Counted from the stretch's first letter, positions 18,113 through 27,136 are shown. The stretch is DNA of 64,000 bases from Liquorilactobacillus nagelii DSM 13675 (GCF_019444005.1 NZ_CP049304.1:2423097-2487096); one strand, 5' to 3'. Made by a program: numbers and translations. The notes: generated from the letters alone by a model not told the origin.

Positions 18113-19522
18113 ATGAAACGTTTGGATGACAGTTTTAGAAAGCTAGAAAAATTTCCAACGAAAGTAATTCAATTTGGTGAAGGCAACTTCTTACGGGCTT
18201 TTATTGATTGGCAAATTCATCAGATGAACAAGCAAGGACTTTTTAAAGGTGGAGTAAAGATTGTTCAACCTTTAGCAAAAGGGATGACAAAGAATCTTGA
18301 TCAACAGGATGATTTATACACCGTACTGCTCGAAGGGGTATTGAATGGTAAAAAATATCAAAGCCATGAAGTTATTGAAAGCGTTAACGGTACCGTTCGA
18401 CCTTATGAAAACTATGCTGAATATTTGAAATTAGCTGAAGATGACAATATCGAGGTTATTTTCTCAAACACAACAGAAGCTGGAATTGCTTTTGATGAAA
18501 ATGATAAATTGAGTGACCAGCCGCAAAATTCTTATCCTGGTAAGTTAACCGCCTTGTTGTATCATCGTTTTGAATTGGGCAAGAAGGGTTTTCATATCAT
18601 TCCTTGTGAATTAATTAACCACAATGGTGATCAATTAAAGAAAATTGTTTTGCAGTATGCTGAGCTTTGGAAGCTGGGGGAAAAATTTGTTGACTGGATC
18701 AATAATGACAATAAATTCTATTCAACTTTAGTTGATCGAATTGTTCCCGGCTACCCACGTGATCGTGCCGCTGATTTAGAAAAAGAATGGGGCTACCTTG
18801 ATCAAATGATGGTTAAAACGGAACCATTCTTGATCTTTGTTTTGGAAGGCAGTCAAGCGATTAATGATGTTCTACCATTGAAAGAGGCCGGAATTAATTT
18901 TGTTGTGACTGATGATATGCAGCCATACCGTAATCGAAAAGTTTCAATTTTAAACGGACCACATACCACAATGTCACCAATTGCTCGCTTAGCTGGAATT
19001 GAAACTGTTGGTGAAGTTATGAAAGACAAAGACTTTTACAAATTTGTTAACGATGAAATGTACCAAGAAATTATTCCAACGGTAGCATTGCCGGAAAAAG
19101 AGTTAGCTGACTATGCAGAAGGTATTAAAGAACGCTTTGAAAATCCATATGTTAAGCATCAGTTGAGTTCAATAGCTTTAAACAGTATTTCGAAATTCAC
19201 TGCGCGCCTGTTACCGACTTTAAAACGTTATGTTGCTAAAAATCAAGAATTACCAAAGCGAATTGTTTTAGCTTTAGCAGCCTATTTGAAAATTTATCGT
19301 GGACAAGCTGATTTTGAACCGAGTGACACAGCTGAAGTTTTAGCTGCTTTCAAGGAAATTGCTGGTGATGAAAATTATGTCCATGAAGCTTTAAGTAACT
19401 CAGATTTTTGGGGTGAAGATTTAACACAAATTTCTGGTTTAGAAGCTCTAGTTAATAAGTATTTAACAGAAATTGATCAAAAAGGCACACGGGCAATTGT
19501 TGAAAGAATCAATGCTGAATAA
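18113..19522 (+). CDS. uxaB: Tagaturonate reductase (altronate oxidoreductase)
   Basis: A 469-residue long-chain dehydrogenase that interconverts tagaturonate and altronate with NAD(H). Signs are QFGEGNFLRAFIDWQIHQMN near residue 18 (nucleotide binding), IIPCELINHNGD, the DRIVPGYPR motif near residue 209, and KVSILNGPHTTM near residue 278 carrying the conserved lysine region. It differs from UxuB by its shorter length and these motifs. It is followed by uxaA and uxaC, the classic galacturonate set. A GGAGG ribosome site is present. Confidence 0.92.
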   Translation: MKRLDDSFRKLEKFPTKVIQFGEGNFLRAFIDWQIHQMNKQGLFKGGVKIVQPLAKGMTKNLDQQDDLYTVLLEGVLNGKKYQSHEVIESVNGTVRPYENYAEYLKLAEDDNIEVIFSNTTEAGIAFDENDKLSDQPQNSYPGKLTALLYHRFELGKKGFHIIPCELINHNGDQLKKIVLQYAELWKLGEKFVDWINNDNKFYSTLVDRIVPGYPRDRAADLEKEWGYLDQMMVKTEPFLIFVLEGSQAINDVLPLKEAGINFVVTDDMQPYRNRKVSILNGPHTTMSPIARLAGIETVGEVMKDKDFYKFVNDEMYQEIIPTVALPEKELADYAEGIKERFENPYVKHQLSSIALNSISKFTARLLPTLKRYVAKNQELPKRIVLALAAYLKIYRGQADFEPSDTAEVLAAFKEIAGDENYVHEALSNSDFWGEDLTQISGLEALVNKYLTEIDQKGTRAIVERINAE

Positions 19523-19534
19523 GGAGGGGCAAGT

Positions 19535-21040
19535 ATGAATCAATTTGTTATTCTAAATGATAACGATATGGTGGCAGTTGCTTTACAGGATATTCCAGCG
19601 GGAACGGTTTTAGAAACTCCTAAAGGCAAGCTTAAAACGACTGAAGATATTACCCGTGGACATAAAATTGCTTTACAAGATATTGCTGAAGGTGAAAGTG
19701 TTATTAAATATGGTTTTCCAATTGGTCACGCAACCCAAGCTATTAAGCAGGGAGAACATGTTCACGTTCATAATTTAGCAACTAACTTATCTGGTGAGCT
19801 TAGTTATACGTATGAACCTAAAAAATACGCTAATCCATATGAAAAACTACCCAAGGATCAACGGACATTTATGGGTTACAAACGAGCAAATGGCAAAGTT
19901 GGAATTCGCAATGATTTGTATATTATTCCAACAGTTGGTTGTATTAATCCATTATTAGATGCGATTGTTCAGCAATTCAAAGCTTATTATCCAGATAACG
20001 GTGCCTTTGATAATTTAGTTGTTTTAAAGCATCCCTATGGTTGTTCTCAGCTTGGTGATGATTTTGAACAAACACGTAAGATTCTGGTGGATGCAGCCAT
20101 GCACCCGAATGCCGGTGGAGTTTTAATTTTCGGACTTGGGTGTGAAAATAATCAAATGACCGGAATGATTGAAGAATTAAAGCAACGGGGCGGTTACGAT
20201 CCTGAGCGAATTAAGTTCTTGGTGGCTCAGGAAGTCGATGATGAAATCGGAACAGCAGTTGAGATGCTGAATGAGTTGAATGAAGTGGCTAAGCAGGATC
20301 AGCGAGTTGAATTGCCATTAAGTGAATTGAAGATAGGATTGAAATGTGGCGGTTCTGATGGCTTGTCAGGTGTTACTGGGAACCCGCTCTTAGGTCGGTT
20401 ATCAGATTTTGTCAACCATCAAGGCGGTTCAACAGTTCTAACTGAAGTTCCAGAAATGTTTGGGGCAGAAAAAATCTTGATGTCACGAGCAAAGGATGAA
20501 GTTACCTTTGAGAAAATCGTTGATTTAATTAACAACTTTAAAGCTTACTTTGAAAGCTTTAATCAGCCGATTTATGAGAATCCGTCTCCGGGTAACAAAG
20601 CTGGAGGAATCTCAACTTTAGAGGATAAGTCATTAGGCTGTACGCAAAAGTCGGGAACGGCGCAAGTTAATGATGTTTTAAAATACGGGCAAAAGATTAA
20701 AAGTCATGGCCTATCATTATTACAGGCACCCGGTAATGATTTAGTTTCTTCTTCAGCATTGGCCTCAGCTGACTGTCAGATGGTTCTATTTACTACCGGA
20801 CGTGGAACCCCATTTGCAACCTATGTTCCAACTGTTAAGGTTGCATCTAATTCCTATATTGCAGGCAAAAAGCCACGGTGGATTGATTTTAATGCCGGTA
20901 AATTAATGGATGAATCAATGGATCAGTTAGCCGATGAATTTATCCAGTATATTATTGATGTTGCTAGCGGCCGGAAAACAAATAATGAAAAATATGATAT
21001 TCACGGCTTAGCGATTTTTAAAATTGGTGTAACAGAATAA
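19535..21040 (+). CDS. uxaA: Altronate dehydratase
   Basis: A 501-residue iron-dependent dehydratase converting altronate to KDG. The N-terminal SAF-like domain spans residues 1-75. The main domain carries GYKRANGKVGIRNDLYIIPTVGC near residue 112, KHPYGCSQLGDD, FGLGCENNQ, LKCGGSDGLSGVTGNPLLG and GRGTPFA near the end, all typical of UxaA. It lies 12 bases after uxaB and 22 before uxaC. Confidence 0.94.
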   Translation: MNQFVILNDNDMVAVALQDIPAGTVLETPKGKLKTTEDITRGHKIALQDIAEGESVIKYGFPIGHATQAIKQGEHVHVHNLATNLSGELSYTYEPKKYANPYEKLPKDQRTFMGYKRANGKVGIRNDLYIIPTVGCINPLLDAIVQQFKAYYPDNGAFDNLVVLKHPYGCSQLGDDFEQTRKILVDAAMHPNAGGVLIFGLGCENNQMTGMIEELKQRGGYDPERIKFLVAQEVDDEIGTAVEMLNELNEVAKQDQRVELPLSELKIGLKCGGSDGLSGVTGNPLLGRLSDFVNHQGGSTVLTEVPEMFGAEKILMSRAKDEVTFEKIVDLINNFKAYFESFNQPIYENPSPGNKAGGISTLEDKSLGCTQKSGTAQVNDVLKYGQKIKSHGLSLLQAPGNDLVSSSALASADCQMVLFTTGRGTPFATYVPTVKVASNSYIAGKKPRWIDFNAGKLMDESMDQLADEFIQYIIDVASGRKTNNEKYDIHGLAIFKIGVTE

Positions 21041-21062
21041 AAATTAAAAGGAGTGTTGTTTT

Positions 21063-22481
21063 ATGTTTCTAAATGATGATTTTTTATTAACCACAGATAC
21101 AGCTAAGAAGCTCTTTCACAACTATGCAGAAAAAATGCCGATTATTGATTACCACTGCCATTTAAATCCAGTTGAAATTTATGAGAATAAGAATTTTGCT
21201 AATTTAACAGAGGCTTGGTTAGTTTCCGGTACTTATGGTGATCACTACAAGTGGCGCTTGGAAAGAGCAAATGGAATCCCAGAGCATTACATCACTGGTG
21301 ATGCGGATCCATATGAGAAATTCATGGCTTGGGCGAAAACAATTGAACGATCAGTTGGCAATCCACTTTACGAGTGGACACATATTGAATTACGTCGTTT
21401 CTTTGGGATTACAAAATTGCTTAATATGAAAACAGCTCCAGAGATTTGGCGTAAATGTAATGAAATGCTAGCTCAGCCGGAATTTAAACGGCGTGAATTA
21501 ATCAAACGCTTCAATGTTCGTGTGGTTTGCACAACGGATGATCCGATTGATGACCTCCGTTATCAGATTGCTTTGCAAAAAGAAGAAAAAGCTTTTAAAG
21601 TTTTACCAGCGTTTCGACCAGATAAAATTTTGAATATCCAAAAAAAGACCTATAGTGACTATGTAGCCAAATTAGCGGAAGTTGCTGAAACTCCAATTAA
21701 AACTTTTGCTGATGTCATGACTGCTTTGCAGAAACGAATTGATTTCTTTGATGAACATGGAAGCAAGTTAGCTGACCATGCCTTAGATACAGTTAGCTAC
21801 GAAGATGCAACAGCCACTGAATTGGACAAAATTGTAGCTAAAGCAGTAGCTAATGAAGTATTATCTGATCATGAAATTGCCCAATATCAAACAGCGTTAA
21901 TTAAAGGTTTGATGCGGATTTATCATGAGAAAGATTGGACGATGCAATTTCATATTCATGCTTTCCGTGATTTGAATGCGGGAATGTTTGAAAAAATCGG
22001 TCCAGATACTGGTTATGATGGAATGAATGATCGACCGATTATGGATAGCTTGGCAAGTTTGTTTGAATCAATGGAAAAAGAAGATGCAGTTCCACGAACA
22101 ATTCTATATTCCCTGAATTCGAAAGATTGGTTGCCATTAATTACAATGATGAATTGTTACCAGAAAGATGTTCGTCAGAAGTTACAGTTAGGTGCCGGTT
22201 GGTGGTTCAATGATACTCGTACAAAGATGCGTGAACAACTTGATACCTTTGCGGATGAAAGCTGCTTGCCTAACTTTGTTGGTATGCTGACTGATTCACG
22301 AAGCTTCTTATCATATCCACGTCACGAATATTTCCGCCGGGTGCTTTGCGAATGGCTGGGTGAGATGGTTCAGCGGGGTCAGGTTCCAGATGATGAAGAA
22401 ATGTTAGGCAAGATTGTCGAAGATATTTCATATAATAACGCCCATGATTGGTTCCATTTCTTTGATGGTGATTTCAAATAA
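21063..22481 (+). CDS. uxaC: Uronate isomerase (copy 2, galacturonate branch)
   Basis: A 472-residue homologue of the copy at 10060. It has [19 protein letters not shown] near residue 26, [38 protein letters not shown] and [20 protein letters not shown]. It opens galacturonate to tagaturonate for UxaB. Having separate isomerases in the glucuronate and galacturonate operons suggests substrate specialisation or independent induction, which the sequence alone does not settle. A strong terminator follows. Confidence 0.93.
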   Translation: MFLNDDFLLTTDTAKKLFHNYAEKMPIIDYHCHLNPVEIYENKNFANLTEAWLVSGTYGDHYKWRLERANGIPEHYITGDADPYEKFMAWAKTIERSVGNPLYEWTHIELRRFFGITKLLNMKTAPEIWRKCNEMLAQPEFKRRELIKRFNVRVVCTTDDPIDDLRYQIALQKEEKAFKVLPAFRPDKILNIQKKTYSDYVAKLAEVAETPIKTFADVMTALQKRIDFFDEHGSKLADHALDTVSYEDATATELDKIVAKAVANEVLSDHEIAQYQTALIKGLMRIYHEKDWTMQFHIHAFRDLNAGMFEKIGPDTGYDGMNDRPIMDSLASLFESMEKEDAVPRTILYSLNSKDWLPLITMMNCYQKDVRQKLQLGAGWWFNDTRTKMREQLDTFADESCLPNFVGMLTDSRSFLSYPRHEYFRRVLCEWLGEMVQRGQVPDDEEMLGKIVEDISYNNAHDWFHFFDGDFK

Positions 22482-22493
22482 ATCAAATTTGAC

Positions 22494-22528
22494 TAAAGAG
22501 GGTTGTTAAGTCGACCCTCTTTAATTTT
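22494..22528 (+). terminator. Terminator after uxaBAC
   Basis: A 10-bp perfect stem (TAAAGAGGGT / ACCCTCTTTA) with a 10-base loop, followed by a short T-rich tail (TTTT at 22525-22528). Confidence 0.75.
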
Positions 22529-22550
22529 AAGTAATTGAAAGAAGTGTAAA

Positions 22551-23813
22551 ATGATGCTGAAAAAAATTGCTGGAGAGCCATTAAATATTTTGCACACAAT
22601 TGGAATGGAACAGCTCTATCCAATTATTCGAATGGAACTGAGATTTTCTCAGACAATAAATTTGCCTAAATTAAAGCAAGCTATTAAATTAGTAACCCAA
22701 GTAATTCCGCAATTAAAATCAACTTACAATTTGAATGATAATTCATGGGAAGTTGATGATCAGTTAGCTGAACAGATTTTGGTTGAAATTGACCAAGGTA
22801 TTAATCCAGATGCCATAAAATGGAATTTGTTTAAAGAACCCCAATTGAAAGTATATTATTGCCATTTAACTGATGGCGATTGTTTATATCTATACTTGAG
22901 CCATATTTTGTCTGACGGTGCTGGTTTCAAACAGTTAGTTTATTTGCTAGCAGATTGTTATAATCGCTCGGATGCAGCAATTAAAGATGTTCGCAATAAT
23001 CAAAATGTTAATGAGATTATGAAGGCTATTGGAACTACTGCGAAAAAATCACCTGTGAGAACGGATCATCCTGATGAACATTATTATTTTCCTCAAATGA
23101 CAGAAGATGGGCAACATATTGTAACTCAAGTTCATAATTTACGGATACCAGCTGACTTTTTTGAAACAATGCACCAAAAAACGAAACACGTTGGTGCAAC
23201 AGTTAATGATTTGTTCTTAGCGGCTTTTTTGCGAACTTTAAGTAATTATCGCAAACAGGCACAATTGTCATTGGCTTGTCCAACCGATTTACGACAATTT
23301 TTAAGTAGTCAAGATAAGAAAACTTTGCGAGTGGCTAATTTTACTGCGCGCTATAATTTAATGGTCGAAATTGAGAAAAATGAACCTTTTGAAGTTAGTT
23401 TGAAAAAAATTCATCGGGAAATGCAGCAATTAAAGGATAGTAAGCAATTTCTAAATTCAATTAAGGAATTATTAGTTAAATATCAACAAGAATCGCCAGC
23501 CGATCTTAGAAAAGTTGCCGAAGCCAACTACCATATCCGCCCGATTTCTTACACCAATTTAGGGATTGTTGATCAAACAAAATTGAATTTTAATGGGAGC
23601 AAACTGGAAGAGTGCATTTTTTCAGGAGCTTTCAGACGATATCCGAACTATCAAGTTGCTTTTAGTTCATTCGGTGGTGCTGCACAATTAGTCTTTAATA
23701 TGATCGGGTCACCGCAACAACAAATGGTAGGTCAACAATTGATGGCCAGCATGGCTGCTGATATGTTTAATTTTGCATATGGTTTGGAGGAAATTAAAAA
23801 TGATAACAATTGA
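22551..23813 (+). CDS. Condensation-domain / alcohol-acetyltransferase-like protein
   Basis: A 420-residue protein that appears to have the chloramphenicol-acetyltransferase/condensation fold. SHILSDGAGF near residue 120 corresponds to the HxxxDG catalytic motif of this superfamily. VNDLFLAAFLRTL and LACPTDLRQF follow at the positions expected for alcohol acetyltransferase or PapA-like enzymes. Such enzymes move an acyl group from CoA or a carrier protein to a hydroxyl. Nothing in hexuronate catabolism requires this reaction, so its role here is unknown. The start is an ATG with a weak GAAAGAAG ribosome site, 28 bases beyond a terminator stem. Its 3' end overlaps the next gene by 14 bases, so it is co-translated with the epimerase and kinase. 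Confidence 0.75.
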   Translation: MMLKKIAGEPLNILHTIGMEQLYPIIRMELRFSQTINLPKLKQAIKLVTQVIPQLKSTYNLNDNSWEVDDQLAEQILVEIDQGINPDAIKWNLFKEPQLKVYYCHLTDGDCLYLYLSHILSDGAGFKQLVYLLADCYNRSDAAIKDVRNNQNVNEIMKAIGTTAKKSPVRTDHPDEHYYFPQMTEDGQHIVTQVHNLRIPADFFETMHQKTKHVGATVNDLFLAAFLRTLSNYRKQAQLSLACPTDLRQFLSSQDKKTLRVANFTARYNLMVEIEKNEPFEVSLKKIHREMQQLKDSKQFLNSIKELLVKYQQESPADLRKVAEANYHIRPISYTNLGIVDQTKLNFNGSKLEECIFSGAFRRYPNYQVAFSSFGGAAQLVFNMIGSPQQQMVGQQLMASMAADMFNFAYGLEEIKNDNN

Positions 23814-24678
23814 AAATGAAAAGTTTAAAGCAGAAATTGATTTGCAGGGAGCGCAACTGACACACTTGATTAACAAAGAGGCAGATTTTGATTATCTTTG
23901 GAATGGCTCTGAGTGGCCAAAGCATGCACCGATACTATTTCCGGCCATTGGACGTTCAAATAATGATGAATATAAATTAGGAAATCAAAAGTACTCGATG
24001 CCGCAACACGGTTTTGTAGGCGATCAGGAATTTAAGGTTGTAGAACAAAATGAAACTGAAGTTACTTTAGGATTGACAGCTAATGCCGTAACAAAGGTTC
24101 TATATCCGTTCAACTTTGAATTACAAGTAACGTTTGCATTGCAGAATAAGGGACTTGCTCTTTCTTTTTTGGTGATTAATCACTCAACAGAAACTTTACC
24201 ATTTTCTTTGGGCTCACATCCAGCCTTTAATGTACCAGTAGCTGGCACTGGTGAGTTCAATGATTACCAACTAACAATTGATGGAGATTTTGATTTGCCG
24301 CTGCAAGCTGCTGAAATTATCAAAACACCAGCTCCTTATCGGACTGGCAAAGTCGAATTACTTTCAGCTACTAAAACGATTGATTTAAAGCATGATTTAT
24401 TTAAGAATGGTTTACGAATTATTATGAATGAAGGCGTTAAGACGATTAGCTTGACTTCAGCGATATCTAAGCACGCAGTTACTGTTAAATTGGGTGATTT
24501 TAAGCGTGTTTGCTTATGGACAAAAGAAGATCAAACTTTGCCATTTTTATGTATTGAGCCCTTTAACGGCCTGCCTGACGTCTTAGGAGAACCAGTTGAT
24601 TGGTCAGAAAAAGAGGCAGGTTGGAATTTAGCGGCTGGAAAGAGCCAAGTAATGAACTATAAAATTGAATTAGCTTAA
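23800..24678 (+). CDS. Aldose 1-epimerase family protein, LacX type (copy 2)
   Basis: A 292-residue galactose-mutarotase-fold protein, paralogue of those at 13033 and 56464. FDYLWNGSEWPKHAPILFPAIGRS is near residue 33, then MPQHGFVGD, LGSHPAFNVP near residue 139, and CLWTKEDQTLPFLCIEPFNGLPD. The ATG at 23800 lies inside the end of the acyltransferase gene with GGAGG upstream, and the N-terminus MITIEN matches the paralogues. It is followed by a subfamily-B kinase, repeating the order seen at 13033-14907. It probably acts on an anomer of a uronate or sugar; the substrate is unknown. Confidence 0.85.
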   Translation: MITIENEKFKAEIDLQGAQLTHLINKEADFDYLWNGSEWPKHAPILFPAIGRSNNDEYKLGNQKYSMPQHGFVGDQEFKVVEQNETEVTLGLTANAVTKVLYPFNFELQVTFALQNKGLALSFLVINHSTETLPFSLGSHPAFNVPVAGTGEFNDYQLTIDGDFDLPLQAAEIIKTPAPYRTGKVELLSATKTIDLKHDLFKNGLRIIMNEGVKTISLTSAISKHAVTVKLGDFKRVCLWTKEDQTLPFLCIEPFNGLPDVLGEPVDWSEKEAGWNLAAGKSQVMNYKIELA

Positions 24679-24694
24679 TTTGGGAGGAAAGATG

Positions 24695-25657
24695 ATGACA
24701 GAATTATTGACAGTTGGAGAACCAATGGGATTATTTATTGCTCAAGAAAACGGGGCGTTGGAAGATGTTGAACACTATAGCAGCCGAATTGCTGGTGCAG
24801 ATTTAAATGTTGCGATTGGAGTAGCCCGTTTTGGACATCAAGTTGCTTTTATTTCTCAAGTTGGAGATGACACTTTTGGTCGACAAATAAAACGTCGTCT
24901 CGAACAAGAGAAGATTGATTCCCAGTATTTGACTGTTTCCAAAGAATGGAAGACAGGCTTTATGCTAAAGGGGTTAGCAGCTAATGGACGACCAGCAACT
25001 GACTATTATCGCAAAGGCAGTGCCGCTGCACATATTTCTTTGGAGAAGCTAGACCAAGTCGATTTTAATGGTGTTAAAATTTTGCATTTAGGTGGTATCT
25101 TAGCCGGATTAAGTGAAGCTGGTTATCAAGCAACCTTACATTTAATAAAACGTGCACGTGAACATCAGGTGCAAATTACTTTTGATCCCAATTTGCGGCC
25201 AACAATTTGGGAATCAGAAGAGTTAATGATTGAAAGAACTAACGAAATTGCCAAGTTATGTGATGTTGTGATGCCGAATATCAAAGAAGGCGGAATCTTA
25301 ACTGGAGAAAAAGATGTTCAGGCAATGGCTGATTTTTATTTGAAGCAAGGGGTTAAACAAGTTATTATCAATATGGTAGAAAATGGTTCTTACAGCAAAC
25401 GAATGGATGAACAGCATCAAGTTCACGAAGAACGGATGCCAGAACTAAAACCAGATCAAATTGTTGATCGTGTTGGTGCCGGAGATGGTTTTGTAGCAGG
25501 AGTTGTTTCAGGAAAACTTGAAAGCTTAAATGATCTTGATTGCTTACGTCGTGGTAGTGCAGTCGGAGCAATTCAAATGGAAAACTTGGGTGACAATGAA
25601 GGCTTACCAACTAAAGCGGAAGTTACTAACTTTTTAAGCAGCAAAGGAGTTATTTAA
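24695..25657 (+). CDS. PfkB-family sugar kinase, KDG-kinase-like (copy 4, subfamily B)
   Basis: A 320-residue kinase closely similar to the copy at 13939. It has LTVGEPMGLFIAQENG, AGADLNVAIGVARFG, YYRKGSAAAHIS, TFDPNLRPTIW and DRVGAGDGFVAG near residue 260. The ATG pair at 24692/24695 follows GGGAGG; 24695 has the better spacing. It is the last gene of the second uronate locus. It probably phosphorylates KDG or a related keto-deoxy acid. No clear terminator follows before the insertion-sequence debris. Confidence 0.83.
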   Translation: MTELLTVGEPMGLFIAQENGALEDVEHYSSRIAGADLNVAIGVARFGHQVAFISQVGDDTFGRQIKRRLEQEKIDSQYLTVSKEWKTGFMLKGLAANGRPATDYYRKGSAAAHISLEKLDQVDFNGVKILHLGGILAGLSEAGYQATLHLIKRAREHQVQITFDPNLRPTIWESEELMIERTNEIAKLCDVVMPNIKEGGILTGEKDVQAMADFYLKQGVKQVIINMVENGSYSKRMDEQHQVHEERMPELKPDQIVDRVGAGDGFVAGVVSGKLESLNDLDCLRRGSAVGAIQMENLGDNEGLPTKAEVTNFLSSKGVI

Positions 25658-25808
25658 AGACTTGAAGATGAGAAAAGTTGGGCACAAAACATGGTTAATT
25701 GATTTAGATTAACAAGGTGAGATGACTTGATTCAGTCAAGAAAATAGCTAAAAGATTAAGAAAACCTGTATATTTTGGGGTTTCTGTCAAATTAGATTGT
25801 TAGAACTA

Positions 25809-25945
25809 TGAAGTCCTCTTGATAAGGGGGGCTTCTTTATTTTATAATTAAAAGAATTTTGACATAAAAATGATTCATATCTTTGAATCTGTAGCAGATA
25901 CGTTTAAGTGCTTTGATCTTACGATGGATTCCTTGATAACTTATC
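25809..25945 (-). mobile_element. ISL3-family remnant: one end plus transposase C-terminus
   Basis: GAAGTCCTC...GGGGGGCTTC (25810-25835) is a terminator-like terminal hairpin. Reading the minus strand from 25923 to 25837 gives KIKALKRICYRFKDMNHFY...ILLIIK then stop, the typical ISL3 transposase C-terminus. The same organisation is seen at 31954-32050. The rest of the transposase is missing here. Confidence 0.75.
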
Positions 25946-25949
25946 TGAA

Positions 25950-26320
25950 TTATATCTGTTGATTCATTTTGTATCTTCTTTTTAGCAAATTCTTGAAAAA
26001 TGGATCATTTCCTGGGTTTTTGAATAATAAATATTCGAGTTTGTATTCTTTTAAAATGTCTTTTAATATTTGATTTACAGTAGTAGTATTTCTATCATTT
26101 TTTATTTTTTATAAAAACTTTTTATTGTTATTTGTTGTTCTAAAAAATACAACTGTATCTGGCTCTTCCCATATTAATTATCACCATTTCAATGTACGTC
26201 ACTTGTGTTTTTTTATATATTTGATAGCTTTTTTATTTGCTTTAATATCTAGAATTTGTTGATATATGAGTATTATCAGAGTGTTGGCACTGCCGACCAG
26301 CAAATTTTTTGCACATCATT
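25950..26320 (-). pseudogene. Decayed unidentified gene on the minus strand
   Basis: Reading the minus strand in a single frame gives protein-like stretches broken by stop codons. In order they are LLVGSANTLIILIYQQILDI (from about 26310), an EEPDTVVFFRTTNNNKKF segment, and NQILKDILKEYKLEYLLFKN ending RRYKMNQQI and a stop at 25950. The continuity of one frame over about 370 bases suggests a decayed real gene. I do not recognise the family. It lies between the ISL3 fragment and mazEF. Confidence 0.4.
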
Positions 26321-26359
26321 TTTCAATATTAATTAAAAAAATGTGTTTTTCTTCTTTTC

Positions 26360-26388
26360 TTGAGATATTAAAGCAGTTATGTTATTAT
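26360..26388 (+). promoter_or_regulatory. Promoter of mazEF
   Basis: TTGAGA (26360-26365), a 17-base spacer, and TATTAT (26383-26388), followed 33 bases later by the antitoxin ATG. Confidence 0.65.
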
Positions 26389-26420
26389 TCTTTGTAAGGA
26401 AAAAGTAAGGGGATGGTGTT

Positions 26421-26684
26421 ATGAGTGCGGGTAATGTAACTAAGGTTAGCTCGAAAATCACAAGTAAAAATCAGATTACAATTCCTAAAACAGTACGTGA
26501 GTTTTTAAAAGTTCAAGCTGCTGATACGATTGAGTGGCAAATTGAGCCAAATGGTAAAGTAATGATTGTACGCAGTAACCCGGATCTATGGCAACTTGTT
26601 GATGAACAAGAAAAAAAATTCGGAAATCTCAGCACAATAGAAGTTGATTGGGGTAAGGATGTAGAAAGTGAAGACTTTGATTAA
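26421..26684 (+). CDS. mazE: AbrB/MazE-type antitoxin
   Basis: An 87-residue protein. Residues about 10-55 form a swapped-hairpin AbrB DNA-binding domain (SKITSKNQITIPKTVREFLKV). The acidic C-terminal tail (residues 60-87, rich in D and E) is the usual toxin-binding part. It binds and neutralises the MazF toxin and represses its own promoter (family knowledge). Its stop TAA overlaps the toxin ATG by one base (TAATG). Ribosome site: AAGGGGATGG. Confidence 0.88.
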   Translation: MSAGNVTKVSSKITSKNQITIPKTVREFLKVQAADTIEWQIEPNGKVMIVRSNPDLWQLVDEQEKKFGNLSTIEVDWGKDVESEDFD

Positions 26685-27031
26685 TGAAATTAAAACAAGG
26701 CGCTATTTTGTGGATTAATTTAGATCCAGCTAAAGGCACTGAAACTAAGAAGAAGCGACCATGTTTAATTGTGAGCAACGATCACTATAATCGCTATTTT
26801 AATACGATACTGGTTGTACCCATCAGTACGTCTGATAAATACCGCATCCTAGAAAAGTATGTTAAGTCACCCTTGTTTATTGGGATAGACAAGGGTGAAG
26901 TACATGGAACAGCGTTATTACAACATGTCCGCGCCGTCGATCCAACAAAACGATCAGATAGCGAAGTTGTGGTCACTTTATCTCAACAAGAAATTAGTTC
27001 AATTAGTACAAAAGTCCAACAATTCTTCTGA
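26684..27031 (+). CDS. mazF: MazF/PemK-type mRNA interferase toxin
   Basis: A 115-residue toxin. LKQGAILWINLDPAKGTETKKKRPCLIVSND at the start is the MazF/PemK signature, with the catalytic arginine in KKRPCLIV. VVPISTSD and GTALLQHVRAVDPTKR follow. It cleaves mRNA at short sequences and is held inactive by the preceding antitoxin. The sequence looks intact. The pair sits among insertion-sequence remains. Confidence 0.92.
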   Translation: MKLKQGAILWINLDPAKGTETKKKRPCLIVSNDHYNRYFNTILVVPISTSDKYRILEKYVKSPLFIGIDKGEVHGTALLQHVRAVDPTKRSDSEVVVTLSQQEISSISTKVQQFF

Positions 27032-27062
27032 AAAACAGATGTTATTTATTGATAAGAGCAGT

Positions 27063-27108
27063 AAATAGGCCCTAATATCTATATTTATAGATATTAGGGC
27101 CTATTTTA
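27063..27108 (+). terminator. Strong terminator after mazEF
   Basis: A perfect stem of about 21 bp (starting AAATAGGCCCTAATATC at 27063) closes on a three-base loop, with a partial T-tract. Confidence 0.85.
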
Positions 27109-27136
27109 ACAATGTTTTTGAGGGATTATTTGACAC

